A stretch of DNA of 64,000 nt from Streptomyces colonosanans (GCF_001866645.1 NZ_MLYP01000023.1:1-64000); one strand, 5' to 3'; positions 30,129 to 38,810 are shown, numbered from the stretch's first letter. The notes: generated by a model from the letters alone, not told the origin. Program-made: numbers and translations.

Positions 30129-30239
30129 CCGCAGCGCGGGACGGGATGCCTAACTCGCCGCCCGCCCCGCGCTCTTCTCCGGGCCGACTGCCCGCCACAC
30201 GGGCAGCCCGGACCTACGAATCTGAGACAGGAGGGCACG

Positions 30240-30626
30240 ATGCCCTACGACATGAGCCAGTTTGGCAAGAGCCGGTGGGTCAAGACTCATCCGAACGGCG
30301 TCTACACCCACGGCTCGACCGAGCCGGTCCTGAGTGTGCTGGACGTGCGTGGCTTCGAGTTGCGCGACCTGTTCCTGATCGGCCTCAACGACTCCTGCGG
30401 CACGATCGTGCTGCCGACCGAGTCTCGGGCCGAGAACGCAGCGGCCGCGCTGGAGCCCGCATTTGCCACCCGCGTCTACCTGTTCGGCAGCCGGGACGGA
30501 CAGGACGTGTGGGCCACGGACTACACGCGGCGCGCGCTGGACGGCACCACGCTGTCCGCGTTCATCACCGACCTGACCCTCAAGGACGGCAGGAAGGTCA
30601 TCAAGGACGGCCGCTGGGTTCGCTGA
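30240..30626 (+). CDS. Hypothetical protein (128 aa)
   Basis: Not recognised. A compact strand-rich protein (VLSVLDVRGFELRDLFLIG, CGTIVLPTESRAENAAAAL, RVYLFGSRDGQDVWATDY). No membrane segment. CAGGAGGGCACG gives a strong ribosome site before the ATG. A hairpin at 30653-30685 follows. Confidence 0.65.
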   Translation: MPYDMSQFGKSRWVKTHPNGVYTHGSTEPVLSVLDVRGFELRDLFLIGLNDSCGTIVLPTESRAENAAAALEPAFATRVYLFGSRDGQDVWATDYTRRALDGTTLSAFITDLTLKDGRKVIKDGRWVR

Positions 30627-30652
30627 TGCTCCAGCCTGCCGACTGCCTCCCC

Positions 30653-30685
30653 CTGCTCGCGCCAGCGAACGGACGGCGCGAGCAG
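30653..30685. terminator. 11-bp perfect hairpin followed by a CCGGACAG tail
   Basis: CTGCTCGCGCC, 11-base loop, GGCGCGAGCAG. The bases after it (to about 30700) contain GGAGCCGGACAGTCCGG, which resembles the tail of the intercistronic element found at 39863-53706. Probably a diverged copy. Confidence 0.6.
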
Positions 30686-30733
30686 GGCGGCGGGGAGCCG
30701 GACAGTCCGGACCACTGAGGGAGAGGAATCCCC

Positions 30734-31159
30734 ATGACCCCGTCGATCGCTACCTCCGCCGCGCTGGACTCACAGAACGAGGCCCTGCTGACCCGAGCCG
30801 CGGAGCTGGAAGCCCTCTGGTACACGGGCCCGCGGATGTGGCACGGCTCCAGCGGCGAGCCCGTCACCGGCCTTCAGGCCGCCACGCATCTGGAAACCGC
30901 CCTGGGTGTGCTGGACCGGGAGGGCTGGGAGCCGGGCGCGTTCGGTCTGTGGGAGGTGCTGGCCGGCCCCGTGGACCTGACCGGCGTGTCCGTCAGCGTG
31001 CTGGAGCTGGTCATCTGCGCCCACACCGGTGCCAGCGCGGCTGAACCGCGGCTGTGGGACAAGGTGCCGGGCCGCACGGTCGACCAGGTCCGCGCCCTGC
31101 TGCTGGCCGGCGCCGCCTACGCCCGCCGCTACGGCCCCACAGACGCCGCACGTCACTGA
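30734..31159 (+). CDS. Hypothetical protein (141 aa)
   Basis: Not firmly recognised. Helical throughout: LLTRAAELEALWYTG, THLETALGVLDREGWEPGAF, LWEVLAGPVDLTGVSVSVLE, VDQVRALLLAGAAYARRYG. The layout of a short helix then a GW turn recalls the DUF6197-type proteins of streptomycetes, but that is only an impression. It lies upstream of the long coiled-coil gene. Confidence 0.6.
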   Translation: MTPSIATSAALDSQNEALLTRAAELEALWYTGPRMWHGSSGEPVTGLQAATHLETALGVLDREGWEPGAFGLWEVLAGPVDLTGVSVSVLELVICAHTGASAAEPRLWDKVPGRTVDQVRALLLAGAAYARRYGPTDAARH

Positions 31160-31222
31160 CATCGACACGCCCGACCGCTGCCCTGCGGGGCGGCAGGCGT
31201 ACAGCAGGAAAGGACCTCTGTT

Positions 31223-33259
31223 GTGACCACCCGACGCCAGCCCCGCAAGGCTGCCGCCAAGAAGACGACGACCAAGGCCGCGGCCACCACGACAGCCAAA
31301 GCGGCCACGACGGCCGCGACGGCCGGCCCGAGCGAGGCCGCCGACACGACGGTGGCCATCAAGCCCGCCCCCGCGCCCGCGCCGGAGGTTGACACCGAGA
31401 CGATCGTGACGGCCGCCCGCGCGGAGGCCGACCAGCTGCTCGCCGACGCGCGCACCGAGGCCGAGGCCATGCTCGCGCAGGCGCGTCAGCAGACCACCGA
31501 CGCCGACAGCGCCGCGCGGAAGGCGCAGGCAGAGGCGGACAGCGTCCTCGCCGTCGCGAAGGACCAGGCCGAGCGGATGCGCAAGCTCACCGACGAGCAG
31601 ATCGCGGCGGCCGAGGACGCCGTGCAGCGCGCCCGCACAATCGCCGACGGCGACCTGGCGGCCGCCGAGCAGACCCTCGCCCGCCGCCGCCAGGCCGCAG
31701 AGAAGCTCCAGGCCGAAGCAGAGGCCGAGGCCGCCCGGATCGTGGAAGCCGCCCGCGCCCGCGCGCAGCAGATCCGTATGGAGGCCGAGCAGGACAAGAA
31801 CCGCGTCCAGGCCGAGGCCGAGGCCACCGCCGCGCACGCCGCTCACCTGGTGGACGAGGCCAAGCAGCGGGCCGCAGACCTGGTGGCCGCAGCCGAGGCC
31901 GACGCCCGCGCCCGCCGCGAGGCAGCGACCGAGATGCGCCAGCAGGCGGAGAAGGACTCCGAGCAGCTGCGCACCCAGGCCCGCGAGGAGGTCGCCACCG
32001 CCGAGGAGGACGCGGCCCGCATCCTGGACCACGCCCGCGGCCAGGCGGCCGAGGTGCTGCGTGAGGCCGAGCAGGACGCCGACGAGAGGCGCGGCGAGGC
32101 GCAGCAGGTCCTCGAAGCCGCGCAGGACCAGGCCGAGGAGGAAATCCTCAAGGTCCGCTCGATCGCGGAGGCCAAGGCGGCCGGCGCCATCTCCAGCGCG
32201 GAGACCGCCGCCGCACAGCGGATCGCGGAGGCCGAGAAGAAGGCGGCCCACCTGGTCGCCGACGCCGAGAAGGACGCCGAGTCGGTCCGCTCCCGCTCCC
32301 GTGCCGAGCAGCAGGCGGCGCGGCAGAAGCTGGAGGCCACCCGCGAGGAGGTCGCCAAGGCGCAGGCGCTCATCGCCCGTCAGGAGAAGACGAAGAACGT
32401 CGTCAACACCTGGGGGCCGCGGATCGCCCTCGGGGCGACGATCGTGTTGACCGCGTCCGGCGAGTTCGCCCTGGCCAAGCTGAGCGGCTGGCCGTGGCAG
32501 GTGGCCTGGGCGCTGCCGCTGGCCATCGACGTCTACGTCGTGCAGGCGTTCCGCCGCCACCGCGACGTCGCTGGCGCCCTGATCCTCATGGTCGCCGCGA
32601 ACGCCATCTACCACCTCGCAGCAGCGGGCCTGGTCGGCGTCGACAAGACGGGCCACCCGCTGTGGTGGCTCATCGTCGGAGTCGCCGCCATCGCCCCGTG
32701 GGTGATGTGGCGCATCCACCAGATCACCAAGGAACGTGAGACGGACTCCGGTGAGACCGGCACCCAGAACGGGGCCGGAGCGGATGAGACACAACGCACC
32801 GCACCCGCCGATGAGACCGACCCGGCTTCCGGTGCCCGTCTCACCGGCTTCGGTGAGACGGTGCCCCACCCCCGCACCGCTCCGGAACTCGCGCCTGAGA
32901 CGAGCGAGGGTGAGACACCCCGGGCTCTTGAGACGGCCCCCAGTGAGACAGGCGGGCCGGTGAGCACGACTGAGACGGCGTCTCACGCCGGTGAGACGCG
33001 CAGGTCAGACCGTGAGACGGCCTCTTCGGACACCAGCACTGCCCCGGTCCCGCTGCGCTCCGTTGAGACCGGCCGCCCTGCGCTTGCCCGGGACGCTGAG
33101 ATCGAGGGGCAGATCACCTCGCTGCTCAGTCTCATGTACCGACGGCAGGGCGCGGACACCGTCTCAGTCGACGAAGCCAAGGACGTCCTCGGCGTCTCAC
33201 GCGCCACCGCCGGCCGCCGACTTGAGATCGCACGGACCCGCTTCAAGAACGTCTCGTGA
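31223..33259 (+). CDS. Membrane-anchored coiled-coil protein of the transfer region (678 aa)
   Basis: A Lys/Ala/Thr-rich start is followed by a very long Ala/Glu/Arg coiled coil (~55-385), four membrane helices (~393-500; VLTASGEFALAKLSGWPWQ, WALPLAIDVYVVQAF, LILMVAANAIYHLAAA, WWLIVGVAAIAPWVMW) and a Thr/Glu-rich disordered linker. A C-terminal HTH follows (~630-678; SVDEAKDVLGVSRATAGRRL). The membrane block recalls DUF2637-type Spd proteins of Streptomyces plasmids. The linker is rich in Glu-Thr because its DNA is packed with TGAGAC. GTG start. The HTH might read that same array, tying plasmid DNA to the membrane. Confidence 0.75.
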   Translation: MTTRRQPRKAAAKKTTTKAAATTTAKAATTAATAGPSEAADTTVAIKPAPAPAPEVDTETIVTAARAEADQLLADARTEAEAMLAQARQQTTDADSAARKAQAEADSVLAVAKDQAERMRKLTDEQIAAAEDAVQRARTIADGDLAAAEQTLARRRQAAEKLQAEAEAEAARIVEAARARAQQIRMEAEQDKNRVQAEAEATAAHAAHLVDEAKQRAADLVAAAEADARARREAATEMRQQAEKDSEQLRTQAREEVATAEEDAARILDHARGQAAEVLREAEQDADERRGEAQQVLEAAQDQAEEEILKVRSIAEAKAAGAISSAETAAAQRIAEAEKKAAHLVADAEKDAESVRSRSRAEQQAARQKLEATREEVAKAQALIARQEKTKNVVNTWGPRIALGATIVLTASGEFALAKLSGWPWQVAWALPLAIDVYVVQAFRRHRDVAGALILMVAANAIYHLAAAGLVGVDKTGHPLWWLIVGVAAIAPWVMWRIHQITKERETDSGETGTQNGAGADETQRTAPADETDPASGARLTGFGETVPHPRTAPELAPETSEGETPRALETAPSETGGPVSTTETASHAGETRRSDRETASSDTSTAPVPLRSVETGRPALARDAEIEGQITSLLSLMYRRQGADTVSVDEAKDVLGVSRATAGRRLEIARTRFKNVS

Positions 33260-33262
33260 GAC
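32737..33262 (+). repeat. TGAGAC array: candidate transfer or membrane-tethering site
   Basis: Nineteen exact copies of TGAGAC in 526 bp. Forward: 32737, 32752, 32785, 32812, 32854, 32896, 32911, 32929, 32944, 32971, 32992, 33013, 33064, 33257. Inverted (GTCTCA): 32838, 32980, 33129, 33161, 33194. TGAGAT variants lie at 33097 and 33224. Inverted copies fall in all three codon phases, so selection is on DNA, not protein. By base composition I would expect far fewer than one. The orientation bias (14:5) recalls KOPS-type and TraB TRS sites. Confidence 0.8.
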
Positions 33263-33320
33263 CACGCAACGCACACCGACCACCTGACCCACCTATTCGC
33301 CTGGATGAGAGGAGATCGCC

Positions 33321-33482
33321 ATGAGCGCCCTGGAGTACGCGATCGGCTGGGTTCTGGTCGTGATCACCCTGGCCTTGATCGTGGCCACACCGTTCGCCCT
33401 GGTCCACGCGCGCACGACACACGACCACGGCCCCGACTGCTGGTGGTGCCACCCTCACCTGCTGCCGCGGAAGAAGCGCTGA
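33321..33482 (+). CDS. Small single-pass membrane protein (53 aa)
   Basis: One membrane helix (IGWVLVVITLALIVATPFAL) near the N-terminus, then a short basic tail with DCWWCHPH, a possible metal-binding group. AGGAG lies 6 bases before the ATG. Small Spd-type membrane proteins are normal in Streptomyces transfer operons. Confidence 0.65.
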   Translation: MSALEYAIGWVLVVITLALIVATPFALVHARTTHDHGPDCWWCHPHLLPRKKR

Positions 33483-33617
33483 CCTGCACAAACGAGCTGT
33501 TTCGACGGTTCCACCGGCCCCCGAGATGCCGTCAACACCTCGGGGACGCGGTGAAGGCGCCGAAGCGCCGGCACCAACCCTGCCACGAAAACGCCCCGGA
33601 AGGAGGCAAAACCGCAG

Positions 33618-33890
33618 GTGAACGAGCCCACCGCAACCGCCCCGTGGAACAACCCGCCGGAGCGGACGAAGAAGCTGCGCCGCAAGCGCGCCGAGAAGCT
33701 CGCCCGGAAGGCCGAGCACTGGGGACGGCGCCTGGAGGAGGCCCGCCAGGAGGGACCCGACATGGTCGCCGCGGTCACCTTCGACCGCCTCCGCGGGGAG
33801 CTCGACAGGCTCCCCGCAGGCCCCCGAGACCGCGCCTACGAGGACGTCGTCCGAGCCCTCGAGCACGTCCGCGAGTCGCACGCACAGTAA
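33618..33890 (+). CDS. Small basic helical protein (90 aa)
   Basis: Residues 15-45 are strongly basic and helical (RTKKLRRKRAEKLARKAEHW), the rest amphipathic (VTFDRLRGELDRLP, YEDVVRALEHVRES). GTG start with AAGGAGG about 10 bases upstream. Likely nucleic-acid- or membrane-binding; the family is unknown to me. A tandem repeat begins 9 bases after its stop. Confidence 0.6.
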   Translation: MNEPTATAPWNNPPERTKKLRRKRAEKLARKAEHWGRRLEEARQEGPDMVAAVTFDRLRGELDRLPAGPRDRAYEDVVRALEHVRESHAQ

Positions 33891-33898
33891 CCGGCCCG

Positions 33899-33946
33899 GC
33901 TGTGACAGCCGCTGTGACGAGGGCTGTGACAGCCGCTGTGACAGCC
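33899..33946. repeat. Four tandem 12-bp repeats (GCTGTGACAGCC)
   Basis: Units at 33899, 33911, 33923 and 33935; three are exact and the second ends GAGG. Each exact unit with its preceding G is the palindrome GGCTGT-G-ACAGCC. They sit upstream of the membrane-protein gene at 34074. A regulator binding site or a plasmid transfer element is possible. Confidence 0.7.
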
Positions 33947-34073
33947 GAAACAGACCCGACCCGTACGGCCGCGCGCACCCACGCGCACAGGCGCGCGAGT
34001 GCGCGCGCGAGGTTACGACGCTCCGTGACGCCCTGTCAAACCGCCACCTGAGTCCCGGAAGGACGGAAAAACC

Positions 34074-34541
34074 ATGATCGAAGCCGCTGTCAGCACCGCC
34101 GCCGGCGGGGCCTGCGCCGGGTCCGCCGCGCTCCTCTACTACGCGGAGAAGATGCCCGGACTGAGCAAGGTCACCAACAAGCTCCACACCGACCGCGCCC
34201 AGGCGATCCTGATCGCGACCGCCTCGGCCGCCATGGTCGCCACCCCGGCCGGCTCCTGGTGGAACTCGACGGTCAACTCCGTCAACGACTGGGCGGTCAG
34301 CTCGATCGGCGAGTGGACCGGCCTGATCGTCACCGGCATCCCCGCCCTGTTCGTGACCGCGATGTTCGTCAACGACCTGGTCACCCGGCGGGTGGAGATG
34401 CGTACCCGGCTCCTGGGCGCGGTCATGCCGGTGCTGGCCTCCACCATCCCCGGCCCGATCGGGCACGGCATCCAGTCCGTCCTGTCCTGGGTCGTCACCA
34501 AGGTCGGCACCCTGGTCGCCGGCGCCTTCGGCCTGGCCTGA
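34074..34541 (+). CDS. Spd-type membrane protein (155 aa)
   Basis: Four or five membrane helices with Gly/Ala (STAAGGACAGSAALLYYA, ILIATASAAMVATPAG, WTGLIVTGIPALFVTAMF, LLGAVMPVLASTIPG, VVTKVGTLVAGAFG). Small multi-helix membrane proteins of this kind next to traB spread plasmids within the mycelium (Spd). GGAAGGA precedes the ATG. The next gene starts 14 bases downstream. Confidence 0.65.
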   Translation: MIEAAVSTAAGGACAGSAALLYYAEKMPGLSKVTNKLHTDRAQAILIATASAAMVATPAGSWWNSTVNSVNDWAVSSIGEWTGLIVTGIPALFVTAMFVNDLVTRRVEMRTRLLGAVMPVLASTIPGPIGHGIQSVLSWVVTKVGTLVAGAFGLA

Positions 34542-34555
34542 ACAGGGGAGCAGAC

Positions 34556-35785
34556 GTGATTGAACTGCTCGTACTCGCCGCGATCGCCTACGCCGGAGCC
34601 CGCGGCGTGGAATCACTCGCGGGCACCAGCGACCGCCGCCACGACACCCGTGAGGTCCGCAAGACGGTAGAGAAGATCGCCGCCAGCGGGCCGAAGAGCG
34701 GCGGCGTGAAGAAGCCGCCCGGGCCGGCCGAGCCCGGCGGCACCTTCAGCGCCGCCGCACCCCGGTCCGCCGCCGTGGGTGGCAGGGCCGCGGTGCCGTT
34801 CGCCGTCATCACCGAGACCGGCTCCACCATGTGGAAGGCCACTGTGGAGGGCTACCGCGAGCGGTGGCCGGAGATCCGCGCCGAGCGCCGCAAGAAGATG
34901 GCCGAGAAGGCCGCGGCGAAGAAGACGGAACGCGAGGCGGCCGAGGCGAAGAGGAAGGCCGACGAGGCGCTCGCCAAGGCCGGCCCCGCACCCGCCCACC
35001 CGCCGATGCCGACCGAGCCGCCGAAGACGGACGACGCCCCTCGGACGGACACGCCGGACGAGGAGCCTGATCCGCTCGCGAAGGTCCCCGCGCCCCGCAG
35101 CCCCGACGCGGAACGCGCCGACGCCGCCGAGGAACGGGCCGCCGAAGCCGAGAAGAAAGCGGAGGAGGCCCGTAAGGAGGCGGAGGAGGCCAAGGAACGC
35201 GCGGCGCGGGACAAGGTCCTCGCCGCGCAGAAGGAAGCCCGCGAGGCCAAGGAGCGCGAGGCCGCCGCCGCAGAACGGGCCCGCGCGGCCGAGGAACGCG
35301 CCGCCGCAGATAAGACCACCACCCCCGAGCCCCCCGACGGACGCCGCCATCTCACGGTGGTGCCCGACCCCGAACAGAACGGAGACCTCATGTCCTCACC
35401 TTCCTCGGTGATCCCCGAGATCCGCACCCTCGACGGGCTGATGAACGCACTGACCCTGACGAAGGCGATGTGCGAGATGCGCGCCGAGGAAGCCGCGGCG
35501 ATCGCCGCCGACGACGGGGCGCTGTCCAACCGGCTCGACCAACTCGAGGCCGAACTCGCCGAGATGGAGGTCGACGACGCCACCATCGGCGAGATCAACG
35601 CACTGCGCGAGTCCATCAAGACCCAGTCGCAGTCCGCCGCCCAGTACGGCAGCGCAGCCAAGGACGCCGGTGACTTCGCCACCGCGGCCGCGGCCGCCGC
35701 CTACAAGTCCCACGGCGGCATCGCCGAGGCCGTCCAGTCCTCCCCCGTAGAGAAGGCCGCCCAGGGCGGCTACTACGAGCGCTGA
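34556..35785 (+). CDS. Membrane-anchored coiled-coil protein with C-terminal repeat domain (409 aa)
   Basis: One N-terminal membrane helix (VIELLVLAAIAYAGARG), a Pro/Ala region, a highly charged coiled coil (~85-260) and a C-terminal globular part (~285-409). That part (LMNALTLTKAMCEMR ... VDDATIGEINALRESIKTQ ... SHGGIAEAVQSS) resembles the whole next protein. GGGGAG precedes the GTG. It follows the Spd-type gene closely. Probably a structural partner in the transfer apparatus. Confidence 0.65.
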   Translation: MIELLVLAAIAYAGARGVESLAGTSDRRHDTREVRKTVEKIAASGPKSGGVKKPPGPAEPGGTFSAAAPRSAAVGGRAAVPFAVITETGSTMWKATVEGYRERWPEIRAERRKKMAEKAAAKKTEREAAEAKRKADEALAKAGPAPAHPPMPTEPPKTDDAPRTDTPDEEPDPLAKVPAPRSPDAERADAAEERAAEAEKKAEEARKEAEEAKERAARDKVLAAQKEAREAKEREAAAAERARAAEERAAADKTTTPEPPDGRRHLTVVPDPEQNGDLMSSPSSVIPEIRTLDGLMNALTLTKAMCEMRAEEAAAIAADDGALSNRLDQLEAELAEMEVDDATIGEINALRESIKTQSQSAAQYGSAAKDAGDFATAAAAAAYKSHGGIAEAVQSSPVEKAAQGGYYER

Positions 35786-35798
35786 CAAGGAGTTCCCT

Positions 35799-36188
35799 AT
35801 GACGATCACGAAGATCGGCGACGTCACCAACCACCGGGCCCTGCTCCAGGCACTGAACACGATCCGCGCGGAAGTCGAAGCCCGCCAGGAAGACGTCGAC
35901 AACCTCGCCGCCTGGTCCGGCGAGATGGCCGAGCGGATGCGCCGCATCGCGGAGGAGCTGAAGGCCCTCAACGTCGACAACTACACCGTCGGCAACATCA
36001 CCATGCTCGGTGACCTGATCGACGGCCAGAAGACGGCCGCCGACGCGTACAAGAACGCCACCGACATCTCCGTCAACCAGGCCGAGTCCGCCGCCCGGAC
36101 CGCACACCGCAACCACGGCCGCATCCAGGACGCCGTCGACGACGCCGACGTCCCGATGGCCACGAACACCTTCTACAGCGCCGAATAG
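35799..36188 (+). CDS. Stand-alone paralogue of the upstream C-terminal domain (129 aa)
   Basis: Aligns over its full length with the last ~125 residues of the preceding protein: LLQALNTIRAEVEARQ, VDNYTVGNITMLGDLIDGQ, AYKNATDISVNQAESAART, HGRIQDAVDDADVP, ending in an aromatic tail (FYSAE versus YYER). Predicted all-helical. AAGGAG lies 6 bases before the ATG. The free copy could pair with the anchored one. A terminator follows. Confidence 0.65.
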   Translation: MTITKIGDVTNHRALLQALNTIRAEVEARQEDVDNLAAWSGEMAERMRRIAEELKALNVDNYTVGNITMLGDLIDGQKTAADAYKNATDISVNQAESAARTAHRNHGRIQDAVDDADVPMATNTFYSAE

Positions 36189-36217
36189 GCGCCCACAGCA
36201 CCGCACCAGGCCGCATA

Positions 36218-36246
36218 CCGGGCCCCGCCGAGACGGCGGGGCCCGG
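36218..36246. terminator. 13-bp perfect hairpin terminator
   Basis: CCGGGCCCCGCCG, loop AGA, CGGCGGGGCCCGG. It lies 30 bases after the preceding gene and separates it from traB, which therefore may have its own promoter in 36250-36380. Confidence 0.75.
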
Positions 36247-36384
36247 CCCCGTTGTTGCCCAGACACCCCCGGCCCGCCCCCCGTACACGCGTACAGGGGC
36301 CGGGTCGGAGGTGGTGGGGAGCACCGGGCCCTCGACTCCGAACTCCCCGGCGCTCCGCCGCCCAAGCATGAAGGGACACACGCC

Positions 36385-38466
36385 GTGCGCGCCCCGAAGA
36401 ACCCCACCCCCCAGTACACCGACTACGCGGCGTTCGTCGCCGCCCAGGCCAACCTCGCCACCGCGCAGGCCTCCACCGGCAAAAGCTCCCGCACCTTCCA
36501 GGAGTGGGCGCTTCACAACCGTGGCCGCCTGAGCATCGCGGCCTGCGCCGCGAGCATGGGCCCCGCGGGCGAGCTGCTGTCCGCCGCACCGGACGGCTGG
36601 AAGACCGCCCTGGCCCTCGGGGCGGCCGGGGCCGCGGCCGCCGGCGCCTGGGGCTGGCTGCCCGGCCTGATCAAGATCAAGGGCATCTGGCGCCCGGCCC
36701 GCACCCTGCCGAGCGACTTCGACCGGTACGTCGGCCTGTCCATGCCGGTCACCGGCTCCGGCCTGCTGACCACCATGGCCACGACCGGCGGCCCCGAGTG
36801 GGGCGACAACCCCTGGTGGGGCTTCTCCCTGGCTTGGTCGCTCGGTTACGGCGCCTGGGCCTGGCGCCGCTGGGGCCGCCGACCCACCACCAACGCACCC
36901 GAGCTGTCCCAGCAGATGCTCGACTGGATCGAATACGCCGCCGTCCCCGACGGCCCGTACCCGAAGAGCAAGCTCATCTCCCCCATCGCCAACCCCGACG
37001 GCGGCTGGAGCGCGGAAGTCCACGTGCCGCGCGGCAAATCCTTCAAGATCGTCGGCTTGGACGACGTGCTGTCCTCGCTCGGCATCGACGACCCCGACCT
37101 GGTCGCGCTGGAAAAACTCTCCCCGCGCAAGGGCCGGATCACCGTCTTCACCGAGAACCCGCTGAAGAAGGGCACACTGTTCGGCCCCCAGCACGTCCTG
37201 GACCTGGAGAGCGGGCTCGCCCCGTTCGGCGTCTACTACGACGGCGATGCGGCGAACTACCGCTTCTTCCTCCCCGGCTCCGGCGCCGTGCACGACTTCA
37301 TCACCGGCACCTCAGGCTCCGGCAAGTCCAGGGCGCTGGACGGACTGCTGGCGATCGAACGGCGCAGCCCGGTCGTGTCCTCGATCGTCATCGATCCGCA
37401 GGCCGGCCTGTCCCTGCCGGACTGGCCCGACGGCGTCGCCGTGTTCGCCCCCGGCAACGCGTTCGGCATCGTCGTCCTGCGCGCCGTCCACGCCCTCATG
37501 AAGGAGCGCGGCAAGCGCTACAACCGGATGAAGTGGGTCGACGAAAAGGGCCGCACCCGCGTTGGCCGCGCCTTCTTCGTCCCCGGCGACCCGGACCCGC
37601 TGATCTGCGTCACCCTCGACGAGGCCCACGACCTCCTCAACGACCCCGAGCACGGCGAGGAAGCCGTAAAGATCATCGGCGACCTCGTGAAGGAAGCCCG
37701 GAAAGTCGGCATCAAGTTCCGCCTCGCCAACCAGAGCCCGAACGCCAGCGAACTGGGCGGCGAGACCCTGATCCGCGACATCCTCCAAGGCGGCAACAAC
37801 CTCGTCCTGCGCTCCGGCTCCACCGCGACCGGCAAACGCGCCGCCGGCAACGCCCTCGGCGACATCGACCCCGGCGCGATCCCGAAGGAGTTCAACGACG
37901 GCACCACCACCGGCGGCATGGGCTACCTCGCCGGCCCCGACAACCGGGCCGCGCTCTGGCGCGCTCCGTACGTCGAGGACCCCTACGGCCTGGCCCACGA
38001 GGGCGAGACCACCGGCATCGAGCAGACCAGCATCGACGCCCTGCCGATCCTGCGCCACGTCCTCGAGGAGCACGAGCTGATGCTCAGGCTGCGCAACGCG
38101 GGCGAGGACTACACCTACGACCCCAACCGGTTCACCCAGTCCGCACCGAAGAAAGCCCGGAAGGAAACGACGGCGCCCACGGCCGCGCCCTCGCTGGAGA
38201 AGGTGCCAGAACCCGAGGTGCCGGACGCCGTGGAGCCAACCGGCCCCGGCCTGTCCGACACAGCCCGGCAGATCATCGCCTTCCTCCACAAGCACGGCAA
38301 GCCCGTCGCCCCCGCGATCATCTCCAAGTCGCTGGGCATCCCCAACCCCCGCGTGCGCACCGCCCTGGGACGCATGAAAGACGACCCGCACGTGCCCGTC
38401 ATCAACCTCGGCCACGGCGCCTGGATCCACAAGGCCCACGCCGCCGAACACGAAACCGCCGCCTGA
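36385..38466 (+). CDS. traB: TraB-type FtsK/SpoIIIE DNA translocase (693 aa)
   Basis: Membrane helices lie at ~50-100 and ~125-155. The FtsK motor follows: Walker A GTSGSGKS at 308-315 and Walker B LICVTLDEAHDLL with D412/E413, then KFRLANQSPNASELGGETLI and a GSTATGKRAAGNAL segment. The C-terminus (~625-680) is a winged helix (ARQIIAFLHKHGKPVAPAI, LGIPNPRVRTALG). Streptomyces TraB is a single hexameric motor that moves double-stranded plasmid DNA between cells and reads 8-bp TRS repeats through its winged helix. GTG start with AAGGGA upstream. The TGAGAC array is its best candidate target here. Confidence 0.9.
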   Translation: MRAPKNPTPQYTDYAAFVAAQANLATAQASTGKSSRTFQEWALHNRGRLSIAACAASMGPAGELLSAAPDGWKTALALGAAGAAAAGAWGWLPGLIKIKGIWRPARTLPSDFDRYVGLSMPVTGSGLLTTMATTGGPEWGDNPWWGFSLAWSLGYGAWAWRRWGRRPTTNAPELSQQMLDWIEYAAVPDGPYPKSKLISPIANPDGGWSAEVHVPRGKSFKIVGLDDVLSSLGIDDPDLVALEKLSPRKGRITVFTENPLKKGTLFGPQHVLDLESGLAPFGVYYDGDAANYRFFLPGSGAVHDFITGTSGSGKSRALDGLLAIERRSPVVSSIVIDPQAGLSLPDWPDGVAVFAPGNAFGIVVLRAVHALMKERGKRYNRMKWVDEKGRTRVGRAFFVPGDPDPLICVTLDEAHDLLNDPEHGEEAVKIIGDLVKEARKVGIKFRLANQSPNASELGGETLIRDILQGGNNLVLRSGSTATGKRAAGNALGDIDPGAIPKEFNDGTTTGGMGYLAGPDNRAALWRAPYVEDPYGLAHEGETTGIEQTSIDALPILRHVLEEHELMLRLRNAGEDYTYDPNRFTQSAPKKARKETTAPTAAPSLEKVPEPEVPDAVEPTGPGLSDTARQIIAFLHKHGKPVAPAIISKSLGIPNPRVRTALGRMKDDPHVPVINLGHGAWIHKAHAAEHETAA

Positions 38467-38489
38467 CCCCCTGAAAAGGAGAACCCGCC

Positions 38490-38792
38490 ATGTCCCACAC
38501 CGAATCCGCCCCGGCCGACAGCCCGCTCGCGCCGCTGGCCGCAGCCGCCGACCTCATCAAGCAGCGCGCCGCACGCACCAGCACCAGCCCCGCCCCGCAG
38601 ATCACCATCTGCCTGGACGAGGCCACCGCCGTGCTTGCCAACGCGACGCCCGAAACCCAGCAGACGATCCACGACATCCTGCTGCGCGGCCGCGCCAACG
38701 ACGTCCGTCTGGTGACGCGTCGCCGCATTGTGAGCCGCCAGTTCGGCACCGCCGCCAAGCTCAACGCCGCCATGGAACGCGGCGAGGCGTAA
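38490..38792 (+). CDS. Hypothetical TraB-adjacent protein (100 aa)
   Basis: After a flexible N-terminus the product contains ITICLDEATAVLANATPETQ and ILLRGRANDVRLVTRRRIVS, which read like the Walker B strand and following helix of an FtsK motor without a Walker A. It may be a regulatory relic of a motor domain. AAGGAG precedes the ATG. It follows traB by 23 bases and a terminator ends the pair at 38811-38843. Confidence 0.55.
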   Translation: MSHTESAPADSPLAPLAAAADLIKQRAARTSTSPAPQITICLDEATAVLANATPETQQTIHDILLRGRANDVRLVTRRRIVSRQFGTAAKLNAAMERGEA

Positions 38793-38810
38793 CCGCCAGC
38801 GCCCACGGCC

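Noticed and set aside
32737..33262. Glu-Thr repeat as a protein-level feature
   Set aside because: Inverted copies fall in all codon phases and encode different residues, so the DNA motif, not the dipeptide, is conserved.
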